Assembly: GCA_963829505.1 (NCBI GenBank)
Contig: CAWHIL010000003.1
Location: 1,054,001-1,118,000, forward strand
Direction of reading: 5' to 3'
Length of the DNA: 64,000 nt
DNA from: Roseiarcus sp963829505
GTDB lineage: Bacteria; Pseudomonadota; Alphaproteobacteria; Rhizobiales; Beijerinckiaceae
Shown: positions 19,014-27,933 of the stretch, piece by piece
Layout of the letters: the number at the start of each line of letters is the position of its first letter
How positions within the stretch are numbered: the stretch's first letter is position 1
Notes under the pieces: model-generated
Databases searched by the model: none
What the model was told of the DNA's origin: nothing
Seen by the model: only the letters and a program-made list of their open reading frames with translations
Translations under genes and position numbers: made by a program

Positions 19014-19199
19014 CGCTTTGCCCCTCTCGCGCGCCACATGTCGCCCACGAGTTCGCACGAAGCGCGACCGGCGCGCAACAGCCGGGGCGCGCGGCTCCTG
19101 AAGCGGGCCCAGCCGTTCGAGCAAAAGCGCCGGGCGTTCTGAGCAAAGCCAACAGGCCGATGGCGGCCTGAGGCCGGCGCCGGTACACTTCAGCGGACC

Positions 19200-19997
19200 A
19201 TGCCTGACCTTTTCGCCACCGCGTTCCTGCTTTTCCTGCTCTGCGCCGCAGCCTTCGTCGGCTACGCGGTCAAGACGAGGCTGCCCGAGCGCCACCGCGC
19301 GCGCAACTCGGTCGAACTCGTGCAACTCACCATCAACCTGCTCGTCACCTTCACCGCCATCGTGCTCGGCCTGCTCACGACCTCGGTCAAGAGCGGCTTC
19401 GACACCGCTTACAGCGAGCGCGGAGCCTTTGCGGGGGCGCTTTCCCAGATGGACCGCTGCCTGCGCGACCTCGGGCCCGAGACCGACCCGATCCGCGACG
19501 AACTGAAGGCCTATGTGGCCGCCGTCATCGCCAGCACCTGGCCGGACGAGAAACCGCCACAGGACGTGCGCTATCCCGACACCAGGGGCATGGCGCTGAC
19601 CGGCGAGGACCCCACCCTCGGCGGACTCCTCAACGACGTCGGCAGCCGGCTTCGCCATCTCGCGCCGACGGAACGCCCTCGCCTGAGCCTGCAGGCGGCC
19701 TGCGAGCAGCAGTACGCCGACCTCGTCAAGGACCGCTGGCAGGTGATCGAGGAGGCGCGCGCGTCGATCTCGACGGAGTTCTACTGGGTGCTGGTGCTGT
19801 GGCTCGTCATCCTGTTCGCGAGCATCGGCCTCACCGCCCCGGGGAGCGCGGTCGCCGTCATCGTCATCGTCCTCTCGGCGGTCTCGGTCACCTCTTCCGT
19901 CTTCGTGATCCAGGACCTGGACATGCCCTACGGCGGCCTCTTCGGCATCCCGAGCACGTCGATGCGCAACGCGCTCGCCGACATGACGGCGCCGTAA
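19200..19997 (+). CDS. DUF4239 family membrane protein
   Basis: A 265-residue protein with an N-terminal span (residues 5-25), a second span at about 47-63 (LVTFTAIVLGLLTTS), a periplasmic or cytoplasmic helical domain, and two spans at about 195-240. The TFTAIVLGLLTTSVK and DLDMPYGGLFGIPS blocks are typical of DUF4239 (bestrophin-like topology). No function is established for the family. It is followed by a REP-like element. Confidence 0.8.
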   Translation: MPDLFATAFLLFLLCAAAFVGYAVKTRLPERHRARNSVELVQLTINLLVTFTAIVLGLLTTSVKSGFDTAYSERGAFAGALSQMDRCLRDLGPETDPIRDELKAYVAAVIASTWPDEKPPQDVRYPDTRGMALTGEDPTLGGLLNDVGSRLRHLAPTERPRLSLQAACEQQYADLVKDRWQVIEEARASISTEFYWVLVLWLVILFASIGLTAPGSAVAVIVIVLSAVSVTSSVFVIQDLDMPYGGLFGIPSTSMRNALADMTAP

Positions 19998-20004
19998 GCC
20001 AAAT

Positions 20005-20120
20005 ACCGACCTCGTCCTGAGGAGCGGCGCCCTGAGGCGACGCGTCTCGAAGGACGGCCGCAGGCGCGATCTGGAGCGCCCTTCGAGACGCCCGCTCGCG
20101 CGGGCTCCTCAGGGCGAGGG
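20005..20120. repeat. Palindromic REP-like element, copy B
   Basis: Begins ACCGACCTCGTCCTGAGGA and ends with its imperfect inverse around CTCCTCAGGGCGAGG, with an inner pair GTCTCGAAGGACG / CCCTTCGAGACG. Related to the elements at 13584-13700 and 25277-25388. It lies between convergent genes and could act as a terminator. Confidence 0.72.
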
Positions 20121-20203
20121 AGTAGGCGTCATCCCCGCGAACGCAAGGATCCAGAAGCCGCCGCGCTACTGCCTCCCGACGTCCATCTTCGCGGAAGCCT
20201 CCC

Positions 20204-21571
20204 CTACTCCGCCGCGACCTTCGGCAGATGCGCGAGAGAGGCCTCGAGCGCCTTCGGATCGTAGTCCTGATCTTCGAGCTTGCCGGCGAAATAGTCGGTG
20301 TAGGCCTGCATGTCGAAATGGCCGTGGCCCGACAGGTTGAAGAGGATCGTCGGAGACTTGCCCTCCTCGCGCGCCTTCAAGGCCTCGTCGACCGCCGCAC
20401 GCACCGCGTGGGTCGATTCCGGCGCGGGCACGATCCCTTCCGTTCGCGCGAAGAGGACGCCCGCCTCGAAGCACGGGTTCTGACGATAGGCGCGCGCCTC
20501 GATCAGGCCGAGCTCCTTGCAGTGGCTGACCAGCGGCGCCATGCCGTGATAGCGCAGTCCCCCCGCATGGAAGCCCGGCGGAACGAACTCCGATCCCAGC
20601 GTATGCATCTTGACGAGCGGCGTCAGATGGCCGGTGTCGCCGAAGTCGAAGGCGTATTTGCCGCGCGTCAGCGACGGACAGGCCGAGGGCTCGACCGCGA
20701 TCACCCGCGTGTCCTTTTTCTCCTTTATCTTCTTGCCGATGAACGGGAAGGCGATGCCGGCGAAATTCGAGCCGCCGCCAGCGCAGCCGATGACGACGTC
20801 CGGATAGGCGTCGGCCCGCTCCATCTGCTCGATCGCCTCGATGCCGATCACCGACTGATGCAGCAGCACGTGATTGAGCACTGAGCCGAGCGCATATTTC
20901 GTGTCCGGGTTCTTGGCCGCGACCTCGACCGCCTCGGAAATGGCGATGCCGAGGCTGCCCGGCGAATTCGGTTGCGCCTTCAGGATCGCGCGGCCTGACT
21001 CGGTCTCCTCGCTCGGGCTGGCGACGCATTTCGCGCCGTAGGTCTCCATCAGCGCCCGCCGGTAGGGCTTCTGCTGGTAGGACACCTTGACCATGTAGAC
21101 CTTGACCTCGAGGCCGAAGAGCGCGCCGGCGAACGCGAGCGAGGAGCCCCACTGCCCCGCCCCGGTCTCGGTCGAGAGCTTCGTCACGCCCTCCTGCTTG
21201 TTATAGAAGGCCTGGGCGACCGCGGTGTTCGGCTTGTGGCTGCCGGCCGGGCTGACGCCCTCGTATTTGTAGAAGATGCGGGCCGTGGTCCCGAGCGCCT
21301 TCTCGAGGCCGCGGGCGCGAAAGAGCGGCGTCGGACGCCACATGCGATAGATGTCGCGCACCGGCCCGGGGATCTCGATATGCCGCTCGGCCGACACCTC
21401 CTGGCCGATCAGCGCCATCGGGAACAGCGGCGCGAGGTCGTCCGGGCCGACCGGGCCGCCGTGGCCCGGGTGCAGCACCGGCGGCGGCGGCGCGGGCAGG
21501 TCGGCGACGATGTTGTACCACGCGTGCGGGATCTTCTCCTCGCCCATGGTGTATTTGAGTTGCTCGGTCAT
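20204..21571 (-). CDS. TrpB-like PLP-dependent enzyme (TrpB2)
   Basis: A 455-residue tryptophan synthase beta-like enzyme of the TrpB2 class, longer than ordinary TrpB (about 400). The PLP lysine is in AGSHKPNTA (Lys113), the catalytic-region Glu in LSTETGAGQWG, and the phosphate loop is CAGGGSNFAG. TrpB2 enzymes convert serine and indole to tryptophan and often lack a genetically linked TrpA, as here: no trpA, trpC or trpD is nearby. It is divergent from the acyltransferase gene. Confidence 0.9.
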   Translation of the reverse strand: MTEQLKYTMGEEKIPHAWYNIVADLPAPPPPVLHPGHGGPVGPDDLAPLFPMALIGQEVSAERHIEIPGPVRDIYRMWRPTPLFRARGLEKALGTTARIFYKYEGVSPAGSHKPNTAVAQAFYNKQEGVTKLSTETGAGQWGSSLAFAGALFGLEVKVYMVKVSYQQKPYRRALMETYGAKCVASPSEETESGRAILKAQPNSPGSLGIAISEAVEVAAKNPDTKYALGSVLNHVLLHQSVIGIEAIEQMERADAYPDVVIGCAGGGSNFAGIAFPFIGKKIKEKKDTRVIAVEPSACPSLTRGKYAFDFGDTGHLTPLVKMHTLGSEFVPPGFHAGGLRYHGMAPLVSHCKELGLIEARAYRQNPCFEAGVLFARTEGIVPAPESTHAVRAAVDEALKAREEGKSPTILFNLSGHGHFDMQAYTDYFAGKLEDQDYDPKALEASLAHLPKVAAE

Positions 21572-21749
21572 GATGCCTCCCTCGCGCCTCGCGCCTCGCG
21601 GGACGCGGCCCCCGAGCTATCCCGCGCGCATTCTGAGGTTGCAAGCCTTTTTCGACGAGGCCGGGGCTCGGCTTGACAGGCGCCGCCGGCCTACGCCATC
21701 AGGCGCCCCGTCGGCCCCTTTTCGCCGAAGAGGCCCCATTCCTTCTGAA

Positions 21750-22616
21750 ATGACGCGTTCCACCACCCTCACGCATCGGCTGCATTACGTCGTCTTTCGC
21801 CTCTTGGAGGCCATCGCCCGCGCGCTTCCGCTCGAGACCTCGTCGCGCCTATCCGGTTTCCTGTGGCGACGCATCGCCCCGCATCTCCACCGGCAGGAGC
21901 GGGTGATGCGCAACCTCGCGCTCGCTTACCCCGAGATGTCGGACGAGGAGCGCCGGACGCTCGCCGCCGACATGTGGGAGAACCTCGGGCGGACTTTCGC
22001 GGAAGGGTTCCGGCTCGAGGAGATCGTCCGCCAGGGGCGCGTGACCTTCGAATCCGACGCCTTCGTCGAGGCGATGGCCAGCGGCGGCCCGTGCGTCGTT
22101 TGCGGCCTGCATCTCGGCAATTTCGAACTCGTGGCCTTCACCGGCAAGCGCATGGGCGCGCCCTTCACCGGCGTCTATCAGCGGATCAGCAACCCGCTGG
22201 TCGACGCCGAGACGCGCCGGATCCGCGCCTTCCTCTACGACGGCGGCCTCCTGCCGAAGACGCCGGTCACGGCGCGGGCGCTCCTCAAGACCGCGAAGAG
22301 CGGCGGTTATCCGGCCTTCCTCGCGGATTTGCGCGACGACCGCGGCGCCCCCGTGCCGTTCTTCGGCCATCCGGCGCGTTCCAACGTCTTCCCGGCGCTG
22401 CTCGCCCGCACGACGGGGCTGCCGATGTACGCGGGCGCGGCCTACCGGCTGCCCGGCGTGCGCTTTCGCATCAAAATCGTGCGCGTGCCCATCCCCGAGA
22501 CCGACGACCGCGACGCCGACGCCCTCGCCGCGACCGCCGCCCTCCAGGCCGCGTTCGAAACTTTCATCCGCGCCGCGCCCGAACAATGGATGTGGGCGCA
22601 CCGGAAGTGGGATTGA
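21750..22616 (+). CDS. Lipid A biosynthesis-type lauroyl acyltransferase
   Basis: A 288-residue LpxL/HtrB-family protein with an N-terminal hydrophobic segment and the catalytic HX4E motif in HLGNFE (His121, Glu126). Other family features are the NLxLAYP-like segment (NLALAYPEM), ADLRDDRGAPVPFFG and the C-terminal PEQWMWAHRKW. It would acylate a lipid A precursor (or a related lipid) at the inner membrane. No other lpx genes are adjacent. A second in-frame start far upstream (21351) overlaps the TrpB2 gene and is not credible. Confidence 0.88.
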   Translation: MTRSTTLTHRLHYVVFRLLEAIARALPLETSSRLSGFLWRRIAPHLHRQERVMRNLALAYPEMSDEERRTLAADMWENLGRTFAEGFRLEEIVRQGRVTFESDAFVEAMASGGPCVVCGLHLGNFELVAFTGKRMGAPFTGVYQRISNPLVDAETRRIRAFLYDGGLLPKTPVTARALLKTAKSGGYPAFLADLRDDRGAPVPFFGHPARSNVFPALLARTTGLPMYAGAAYRLPGVRFRIKIVRVPIPETDDRDADALAATAALQAAFETFIRAAPEQWMWAHRKWD

Positions 22617-22659
22617 GCGCGACCGGCGACAGTATAGCGCGCCCTCGCTCGATTTACGC

Positions 22660-22688
22660 TTGACGTACAGCGTACAGGACGCTATGTC
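22660..22688 (+). promoter_or_regulatory. Promoter and operator of higBA
   Basis: TTGACG (22660-22665) and TATGTC (22683-22688) are separated by exactly 17 bases. The spacer contains the palindrome GTACAGCGTAC (22665-22675), a likely HigA or HigBA binding site for autorepression. The first toxin codon lies 6 bases past the -10 element, so the mRNA would be nearly leaderless or the true transcription start is different. Confidence 0.6.
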
Positions 22689-22694
22689 CCGGGC

Positions 22695-22979
22695 TTGATC
22701 CTCGGCTATCGCGATAAGGCCGCTGAACGCTTCGCCAACGGCGAGCGCGTAAAGGCGTTCAGCGGTTTCGAGGATCAGGCGGAGCGGCGTCTGTCGATCC
22801 TCAACGCGGCTGTCTCCCTCGACACCTTGAGGGCTCTGCCGGGCAACCGGTTCGAGGCGCTTGGAGGGGATCGCGCCGGGCAATATTCGATCCGCATCAA
22901 CCAGCAATGGCGTATCTGCTTCAGCGGGAGGCGCGGCGACGTCGGTCCCAGCAACGTCGAGATCGTCGACTATCACTGA
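22695..22979 (+). CDS. higB: Type II toxin HigB/RelE family
   Basis: A 94-residue toxin of the HigB (plasmid maintenance killer) family. The start MILGYRDKAAERFANGE corresponds to the usual M-I-x-x-F-R-D-K opening; later blocks are SLDTLRALPGNRFEALGGDR, QYSIRINQQWRICF and NVEIVDYH. These proteins cleave mRNA on the ribosome. The start codon is TTG. The antitoxin follows 37 bases downstream, toxin first, the order typical of higBA. Confidence 0.9.
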   Translation: MILGYRDKAAERFANGERVKAFSGFEDQAERRLSILNAAVSLDTLRALPGNRFEALGGDRAGQYSIRINQQWRICFSGRRGDVGPSNVEIVDYH

Positions 22980-23016
22980 TGCCGACCGAGGAGTGGCTTT
23001 GATAAGGAGGTCAGCC

Positions 23017-23313
23017 ATGTTCATGAGAGCCGCTCATCCGGGACGGGTGCTCGCCGGGGAACTCGAGGAGATTGGGATCTCGCCGACCGAATTCGCCCGC
23101 GCGATCGGCGTGCCGGCGAACCGGGTCAGCCAAATCATCGCGGGAAAGCGCGCCGTGACCGGCGACACGGCGCTCAGGTTTGGCCACTGGTTCGGCGTCG
23201 AGCCCGAGTTCTGGATCAATCTCCAGGGCGCCTACGACCTTAAGGTTGCGGCCGAAACCTACGGGTCGAGCGTTGCGAAACTTCCGACCAGGTCGCGGAA
23301 GATCGCCGTCTGA
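23017..23313 (+). CDS. higA: Antitoxin HigA, XRE-type helix-turn-helix
   Basis: A 98-residue antitoxin with a helix-turn-helix (about residues 22-60: ISPTEFARAIGVPANRVSQI and IAGKRAVTGDTALRFGHWF), followed by EFWINLQGAYDLKVA, the HigA family signature. It should neutralise HigB and repress the shared promoter. The ATG follows a strong aaggagg, stronger than the signal before the toxin start, which fits excess antitoxin production. Confidence 0.92.
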   Translation: MFMRAAHPGRVLAGELEEIGISPTEFARAIGVPANRVSQIIAGKRAVTGDTALRFGHWFGVEPEFWINLQGAYDLKVAAETYGSSVAKLPTRSRKIAV

Positions 23314-23470
23314 ATTTCCGATGACGGCCAGAGGCCCGTCCCCAACTGGCGCCGGATTGCGCCGCAGCCCTGCCGCGCCCCGGTTGCCCGACCCTTCCAA
23401 GGTATGAGAGAAGGGGCCCACGGGGTCGCCGCACGGCGCCGGATTTTCCAAGCGTTTCTTTGTCTCCACT

Positions 23471-25231
23471 TTGGAGGGCAGGACAATCGCAACGCGGACC
23501 TTCAGAATCGTCCTCATCAAGCCGTCGCATTACGACGACGACGGCTACGTCATTCAATGGCGGCGCTCCACCATCCCCTCGAACAGCCTCGCCAGCGTCT
23601 ACGGCCTCCTCCAGGAATGCGCCGAGGCGCGCGTTCTCGGGCCCGACGTCGACATCGCGATCGAGGTCTACGACGAGTGCAACACGATCCTCGACGTGGC
23701 CGGGATCGCGGACCGGGTGACGGCGGCCGGCCGCGGGCTTGTGGCGCTCGTCGGCGTGCAGACCAACCAGTTCCCCCGGGCGCTCGATCTGGCCCGCCAG
23801 TTTCGCGCGAGGGGCTTAACCGTCGCGGTCGGCGGCTTCCACGTCTCGGGCTGCATCGCCATGCTCCCCGAGCTTCCGGCCGACCTCAAGGCGGCGCAGG
23901 ATCTCGGCGTCATCCTCTACGCCGGCGAGGGCGAGGGACGGCTTCAGGAGCTTCTGAACGACGTCGACCAAGGCTCGCCGAAGCCCGTCTACAATCATCT
24001 CGACGCGATGCCCAACATGGCCGCGGCGGCCATCCCCGTTCTGCCGCGCGATGTCGTGACGCGGGTCGCGGGCCATTACACGAGCTTCGACGCCGGCCGC
24101 GGCTGTCCGTTCCAGTGCAGCTTCTGCACCATCATCAACGTGCAGGGACGCACCTCGCGCTACCGCACCGCCGACGACGTCGAGGCGATCGTGCGCGCCA
24201 ACGCGGCGCAGAACGTCACGCGCTTCTTCGTCACCGACGACAATTTCGCCAGAAACCGCAACTGGGAGCCGATCCTCGACCGGCTGATCGAACTGCGCGA
24301 GAACCACGGCTTCAAGATCCGCCTCCTGCTCCAGGTCGACACGCTCTGCCACAAGATCCCGCATTTCATCGAGAAGGCGGCGCGGGCCGGGTGCAACGCC
24401 GTCTTCATCGGGCTCGAGAACATCAATCCGCAGTCGCTCATGGGGGCGAAGAAGCGTCAGAACAAGATCTGGGAATATCGCGACATGCTGCAGGCCTGGA
24501 AGCGGGCCGGCGTCATGACCTGGGCCGGCTACATCCTCGGCTTCCCGACCGACACGCCCGAAGGCGTCGCGCGCGACATCGAGACGATCAAGCGCGAACT
24601 GCCGATCGACATTCTCGAGTTCTTCTTTCTCACCCCCCTGCCCGGCTCCGAGGACCACAAGCGCCTGCACATGAAGGGCGCCTGGATGGAGCCCGACATG
24701 AACAATTACGATCTCGAGCATGTGTGCGCCGAGCATCCGATCATGTCGGCCGACGCGTGGCGCGGCGTCTATCGCGACGCCTGGGCGCGCTACTACACCG
24801 ACGCGCATGTCGAGACGACGCTGAGGCGCGCCCGCGCGACGGGCCTGAGCCCGAAGAAAATCGTCGACGCGATGACGGTCTTTTCCGGCTCCTCGCGCAT
24901 CGAGCGCGTGCATCCGCTGCAATTCGGCTACATCCGCCGCAAGGTCCGCACCCAGCGCCGCCACGGCCTCCCGATCGTCAATCCGCTGGTCTTCTATCCC
25001 TGGCGCGCTTACGACTTCGCCAAGGTTCTGGCGCAATGGGTAACGCTCGCGCTGCGCTACCGCGCCATCTACCGCCGCGTCGTCGCCGACCCGGCCGGAG
25101 CGAGCTACAGCGACGAGGCGCTTGCCGCCTCGGCCGACGTCGATCACGAGCACGATTTCGTCGCCGCCTACGCCGACAAGATCCCCGACACCTATGGCGC
25201 GCCGAAGAAGGCGAGCGCGGCGGCGGCTTGA
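23471..25231 (+). CDS. B12-binding-type radical SAM protein, function unknown
   Basis: A 586-residue protein. Residues 1-170 form a Rossmann-like cobalamin-binding-type domain (VALVGVQTNQF, VAVGGFHVSG). The radical SAM centre is CPFQCSFC (Cys212, 216, 219), followed by VTDDNFARN, an RLLLQVD strand and FIGLENINPQSL. The C-terminal 150 residues are a helical extension with many Tyr and Arg. Such enzymes often methylate or cyclise lipids, hopanoids or tetrapyrroles, but this subfamily is not recognised. The start is a TTG with weak support; it lacks a partner operon and is followed by a REP-like element. Confidence 0.85.
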   Translation: MEGRTIATRTFRIVLIKPSHYDDDGYVIQWRRSTIPSNSLASVYGLLQECAEARVLGPDVDIAIEVYDECNTILDVAGIADRVTAAGRGLVALVGVQTNQFPRALDLARQFRARGLTVAVGGFHVSGCIAMLPELPADLKAAQDLGVILYAGEGEGRLQELLNDVDQGSPKPVYNHLDAMPNMAAAAIPVLPRDVVTRVAGHYTSFDAGRGCPFQCSFCTIINVQGRTSRYRTADDVEAIVRANAAQNVTRFFVTDDNFARNRNWEPILDRLIELRENHGFKIRLLLQVDTLCHKIPHFIEKAARAGCNAVFIGLENINPQSLMGAKKRQNKIWEYRDMLQAWKRAGVMTWAGYILGFPTDTPEGVARDIETIKRELPIDILEFFFLTPLPGSEDHKRLHMKGAWMEPDMNNYDLEHVCAEHPIMSADAWRGVYRDAWARYYTDAHVETTLRRARATGLSPKKIVDAMTVFSGSSRIERVHPLQFGYIRRKVRTQRRHGLPIVNPLVFYPWRAYDFAKVLAQWVTLALRYRAIYRRVVADPAGASYSDEALAASADVDHEHDFVAAYADKIPDTYGAPKKASAAAA

Positions 25232-25276
25232 GGCGCGAGAGAGCCCAACCCCTGCCGACCGCGTGCGTAAAACAAC

Positions 25277-25388
25277 ACCCTCGTGCCTCGAGGAGCCCGC
25301 GCAAGCGGGTGTCTCGAAGGACAACTCCAGCGTCTCCTGGAGCGTCCTTCGAGACGCGATGCTTCGCATCGCTCCTCAGGACGAGGTT
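25277..25388. repeat. Palindromic REP-like element, copy C
   Basis: Starts near CACCCTCGTGCCTCGAGGA and ends near CTCCTCAGGACGAGGTTC; the inner inverted pair is GTCTCGAAGGACAA / GTCCTTCGAGACGC around a short palindrome CCAGCGTCTCCTGG. Third member of the family also seen at 13584-13700 and 20005-20120. Confidence 0.72.
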
Positions 25389-25429
25389 CTTTGAACACGT
25401 CCGCGACGCAACTCCCAAGAAGGACTCCA

Positions 25430-26662
25430 ATGCCCGTCGAACCCGCCGCCGCCGCCGGAATGAGCGCGCGCCGCCTCGAGCGCGTCGCGCCCTGCATGCA
25501 GGGTTACGTCGACCGCGGAATCTACGCTGGCGTCAGCACGCTCATCGCCCGTCGCGGCCACATCGTTCACGCTGCGCAGTTCGGCGCGCTCGACAGGGAG
25601 GCGGGAACGCCGATGCCGGCGGACGCGATCTTCCGCCTCTATTCGATGACGAAGCCGATCGTCTGCACCGCGCTCATGACCTTCCTCGAGGAGGGGCGCA
25701 TCCGCCTCATCGATCCGGTCGCCGCCTATCTGCCGGCCTTCGGCCGGGTCAAGGTGCTCGGCGACGACGGCGCGCTCGTCCCGCCCGTCCGGCCGGTCCT
25801 GATCGCCGACCTCATGGCCCACACGAGCGGGCTGACCTATCATTTCCTCGAGGACACGCCGGTCGGCCGGCTCTACGAGGAAACCGACTTCTTCGATCCC
25901 CTGACGACGCTGAAGAAAGGCATCGACGATCTCGCCGAGCTTCCGCTCGCCTTCCAGCCGGGCTCGCGCTGGCACTATAGCGTCGGCATCGACGTCGCGG
26001 CGCGCATCCTCGAAATCGTCTCGGGCAAGCCGCTCGGGCGCGTCTTGAGCGAGCGGCTATTCGAGCCGCTCGGCATGGCCGACACCGCCTTCGAGGTTCC
26101 GCCCGCGAAGCGCTCGCGGCTGGCCGCGCTCTATGGGCGCCCCGACATCGGCCTGCCGCAGACCAAGGCGCGGGAGGCGCTCGAAGCCTGGGGACGCGGC
26201 GTCAACGAGCGGCTCGACGTCGCAGCGACTTATCCGGTCGACGCGCCGGAGACTTTCGTCCGCGGCGGCTGGGGCCTCTTCGGCACGATCCTCGACTATT
26301 ACCGCTTCGCCCAGATGCTGCTGAACGGCGGCAAGCTCGACGGAACCCGCGTGATCGGTCGCAAGACACTGGCGCTCATGCACGCCAATCGCATTCCAGC
26401 AGCCCTCATGCCGCTCGAGATCGGCGGCCTGCCGCTCCCCGGCTACGGCTTCGGCCTCGGGTCGCGGGTCGCGATGGACGCGGCGCTGACCGGCGGCCTG
26501 ACCTCGGTCGGCGAGTTCGGCTGGGGCGGCGCGGCCAAGACCTATTATTGGGTCGACCCGCAGGAGGAGCTGATCGGCCTCTTCATGACACAATCCATGT
26601 CGAGCTACGACGCGCCCGAGCTCGACCTGCGGTCGCTCGCCTATCAGGCGATCGAGGACTGA
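25430..26662 (+). CDS. Serine hydrolase, beta-lactamase family (class C-like)
   Basis: A 410-residue penicillin-binding-protein-fold enzyme. The nucleophile motif SMTK (Ser72, Lys75) is present, the second motif is HYSVG (Tyr as general base, with Ser-Val instead of Tyr-x-Asn), and the third is EFGWGGAA (WGG in place of KTG), the pattern of EstB/esterase-type family VIII members rather than true beta-lactamases. No signal peptide, so it is probably cytoplasmic. It overlaps the end of the convergent GDSL gene by 19 bases. Confidence 0.88.
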   Translation: MPVEPAAAAGMSARRLERVAPCMQGYVDRGIYAGVSTLIARRGHIVHAAQFGALDREAGTPMPADAIFRLYSMTKPIVCTALMTFLEEGRIRLIDPVAAYLPAFGRVKVLGDDGALVPPVRPVLIADLMAHTSGLTYHFLEDTPVGRLYEETDFFDPLTTLKKGIDDLAELPLAFQPGSRWHYSVGIDVAARILEIVSGKPLGRVLSERLFEPLGMADTAFEVPPAKRSRLAALYGRPDIGLPQTKAREALEAWGRGVNERLDVAATYPVDAPETFVRGGWGLFGTILDYYRFAQMLLNGGKLDGTRVIGRKTLALMHANRIPAALMPLEIGGLPLPGYGFGLGSRVAMDAALTGGLTSVGEFGWGGAAKTYYWVDPQEELIGLFMTQSMSSYDAPELDLRSLAYQAIED

Positions 26663-27723
26663 CGCCCGCGCCGGCCCCTTCCTCCCGCGAGCGCGAGAGC
26701 GACGAAGCCAGCCGCCAGCATCGCCCACGTCGAGGGTTCGGGAACCGCGGCGAGCGCCCGGTCGGCGATGAGCTGGCCCGCGGCCTCCGTCGGATGCACC
26801 CCGTCCCAGAAGAGATAGCCGGCCTGGACCGCGGCGTCGCCGCACGTCGTCCCGCCGCTCGTGAATGGCGCGTCCGGATTGGTCGGGACGAAACAGGGTT
26901 GCGTGACGTTCGAAAATCCATACGCGGTCGGGTCGCCGACGACCTGATCGAGGAACGCGAACGTGCCGAGGTCGACGACCGCGAGTTTGGGCGCGTCGGT
27001 CCTCAGCGCGCCCAGGACATCCTCATCGAACGTCGCCGTGAGGCTCTTGACGAAAGCCGAGAAGTCGGCGGCCGCGGTCGAGCCGAAGAGGCCGCCGATT
27101 TCCGCAGCCGCCGCACGCATGTCCGGCGTTACGCTGAGGTCCGGAACGTCGAAGAGAAGGAGTTCCTTCGCTCCCCACGTCATGAGCGCGCCGCCCTGCT
27201 GACCGACGACGCTGGCCGCGCCGGCCGCGTCGGCGAAGGCTTCGGCCTCCGCGGCGGGGATGTCGGCCGGGTTCGCGATCGCCGCGTCGATCACGTCGCC
27301 GATGGCGGCGAAAAGGTCGTTTGCGCCGATCGAGAAGGTGTAGAGCGCATTCGGGTCGGCATGACCGCCAGTCTTCACGCCGTAGGCGTCGACCTGAAGC
27401 TCGAGGTTCGGAACGGCGGCGGAATTGGTGGCGGGGTAGCCCGTCGTCGCTCCGCCGAAGGCGAAGTCGTTGCCGCCAAGTATGCTCGGAGCGATCGGCA
27501 GGCGCAACGCGCCTGCGACATCCTCGAGCCAGATCGGCCCGTTGCTGAAGCGGCCCATATAATAGGGCGGGTTGGGCTCGGCGCCGCCGGTCGCGGCGAA
27601 GACATTGCCGACGTCCGACAGGCTGTCGCCGAACGAGACGATGGCGTCGTAAGCGAAGGCGGGCGCAGCCGACATGACGACGACGGCCGTGGCGGCGGCG
27701 AAGAGCGCTCTCGTGCTGGGCAT
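26644..27723 (-). CDS. SGNH/GDSL esterase with PEP-CTERM anchor
   Basis: A 359-residue exported protein: signal peptide (residues 1-24), a GDSL hydrolase domain with the nucleophile in SFGDSLSDVGN (Ser34), the GAND block (SIGANDLF) and the catalytic Asp-His in DGVHPTEAAG, then the C-terminal sorting signal VPEPSTWAMLAAGF ending in GRGRRGR. The domain order resembles secreted GDSL esterases found with PEP-CTERM anchors. The start follows gggagg. It is the second PEP-CTERM protein in the window; no exosortase is present. Confidence 0.87.
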   Translation of the reverse strand: MPSTRALFAAATAVVVMSAAPAFAYDAIVSFGDSLSDVGNVFAATGGAEPNPPYYMGRFSNGPIWLEDVAGALRLPIAPSILGGNDFAFGGATTGYPATNSAAVPNLELQVDAYGVKTGGHADPNALYTFSIGANDLFAAIGDVIDAAIANPADIPAAEAEAFADAAGAASVVGQQGGALMTWGAKELLLFDVPDLSVTPDMRAAAAEIGGLFGSTAAADFSAFVKSLTATFDEDVLGALRTDAPKLAVVDLGTFAFLDQVVGDPTAYGFSNVTQPCFVPTNPDAPFTSGGTTCGDAAVQAGYLFWDGVHPTEAAGQLIADRALAAVPEPSTWAMLAAGFVALALAGGRGRRGRQSSIA

Positions 27724-27933
27724 GGACTGGCCTCCCTCTTTCGCGGCTCCCGCCGCTGCGCCCGCCACCACCCGCGTCGAGAAAAGCCCAAGCCGGAAGA
27801 CAAATCAAGGCGCGCTCTTTGGCGCCCGCGCGCGCGAGCCGCGAAACATGCACAAAAGCGCAAAGCGGCGCGTGGGGCGCTATAAGCACGAATGAATTCG
27901 GGCTCATACCCCGCGTGATCGAGGACGCCGGCC

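Noticed and set aside
23404..25980. Plus-strand open frame of 858 codons overlapping the radical SAM gene
   Set aside because: Arg/Pro-rich out-of-frame translation that runs through two real genes and the REP-like element between them.
25430..26662. Beta-lactamase (antibiotic resistance)
   Set aside because: The KTG motif is replaced by WGG and there is no signal peptide, so a family VIII-type esterase is more likely than a resistance enzyme.
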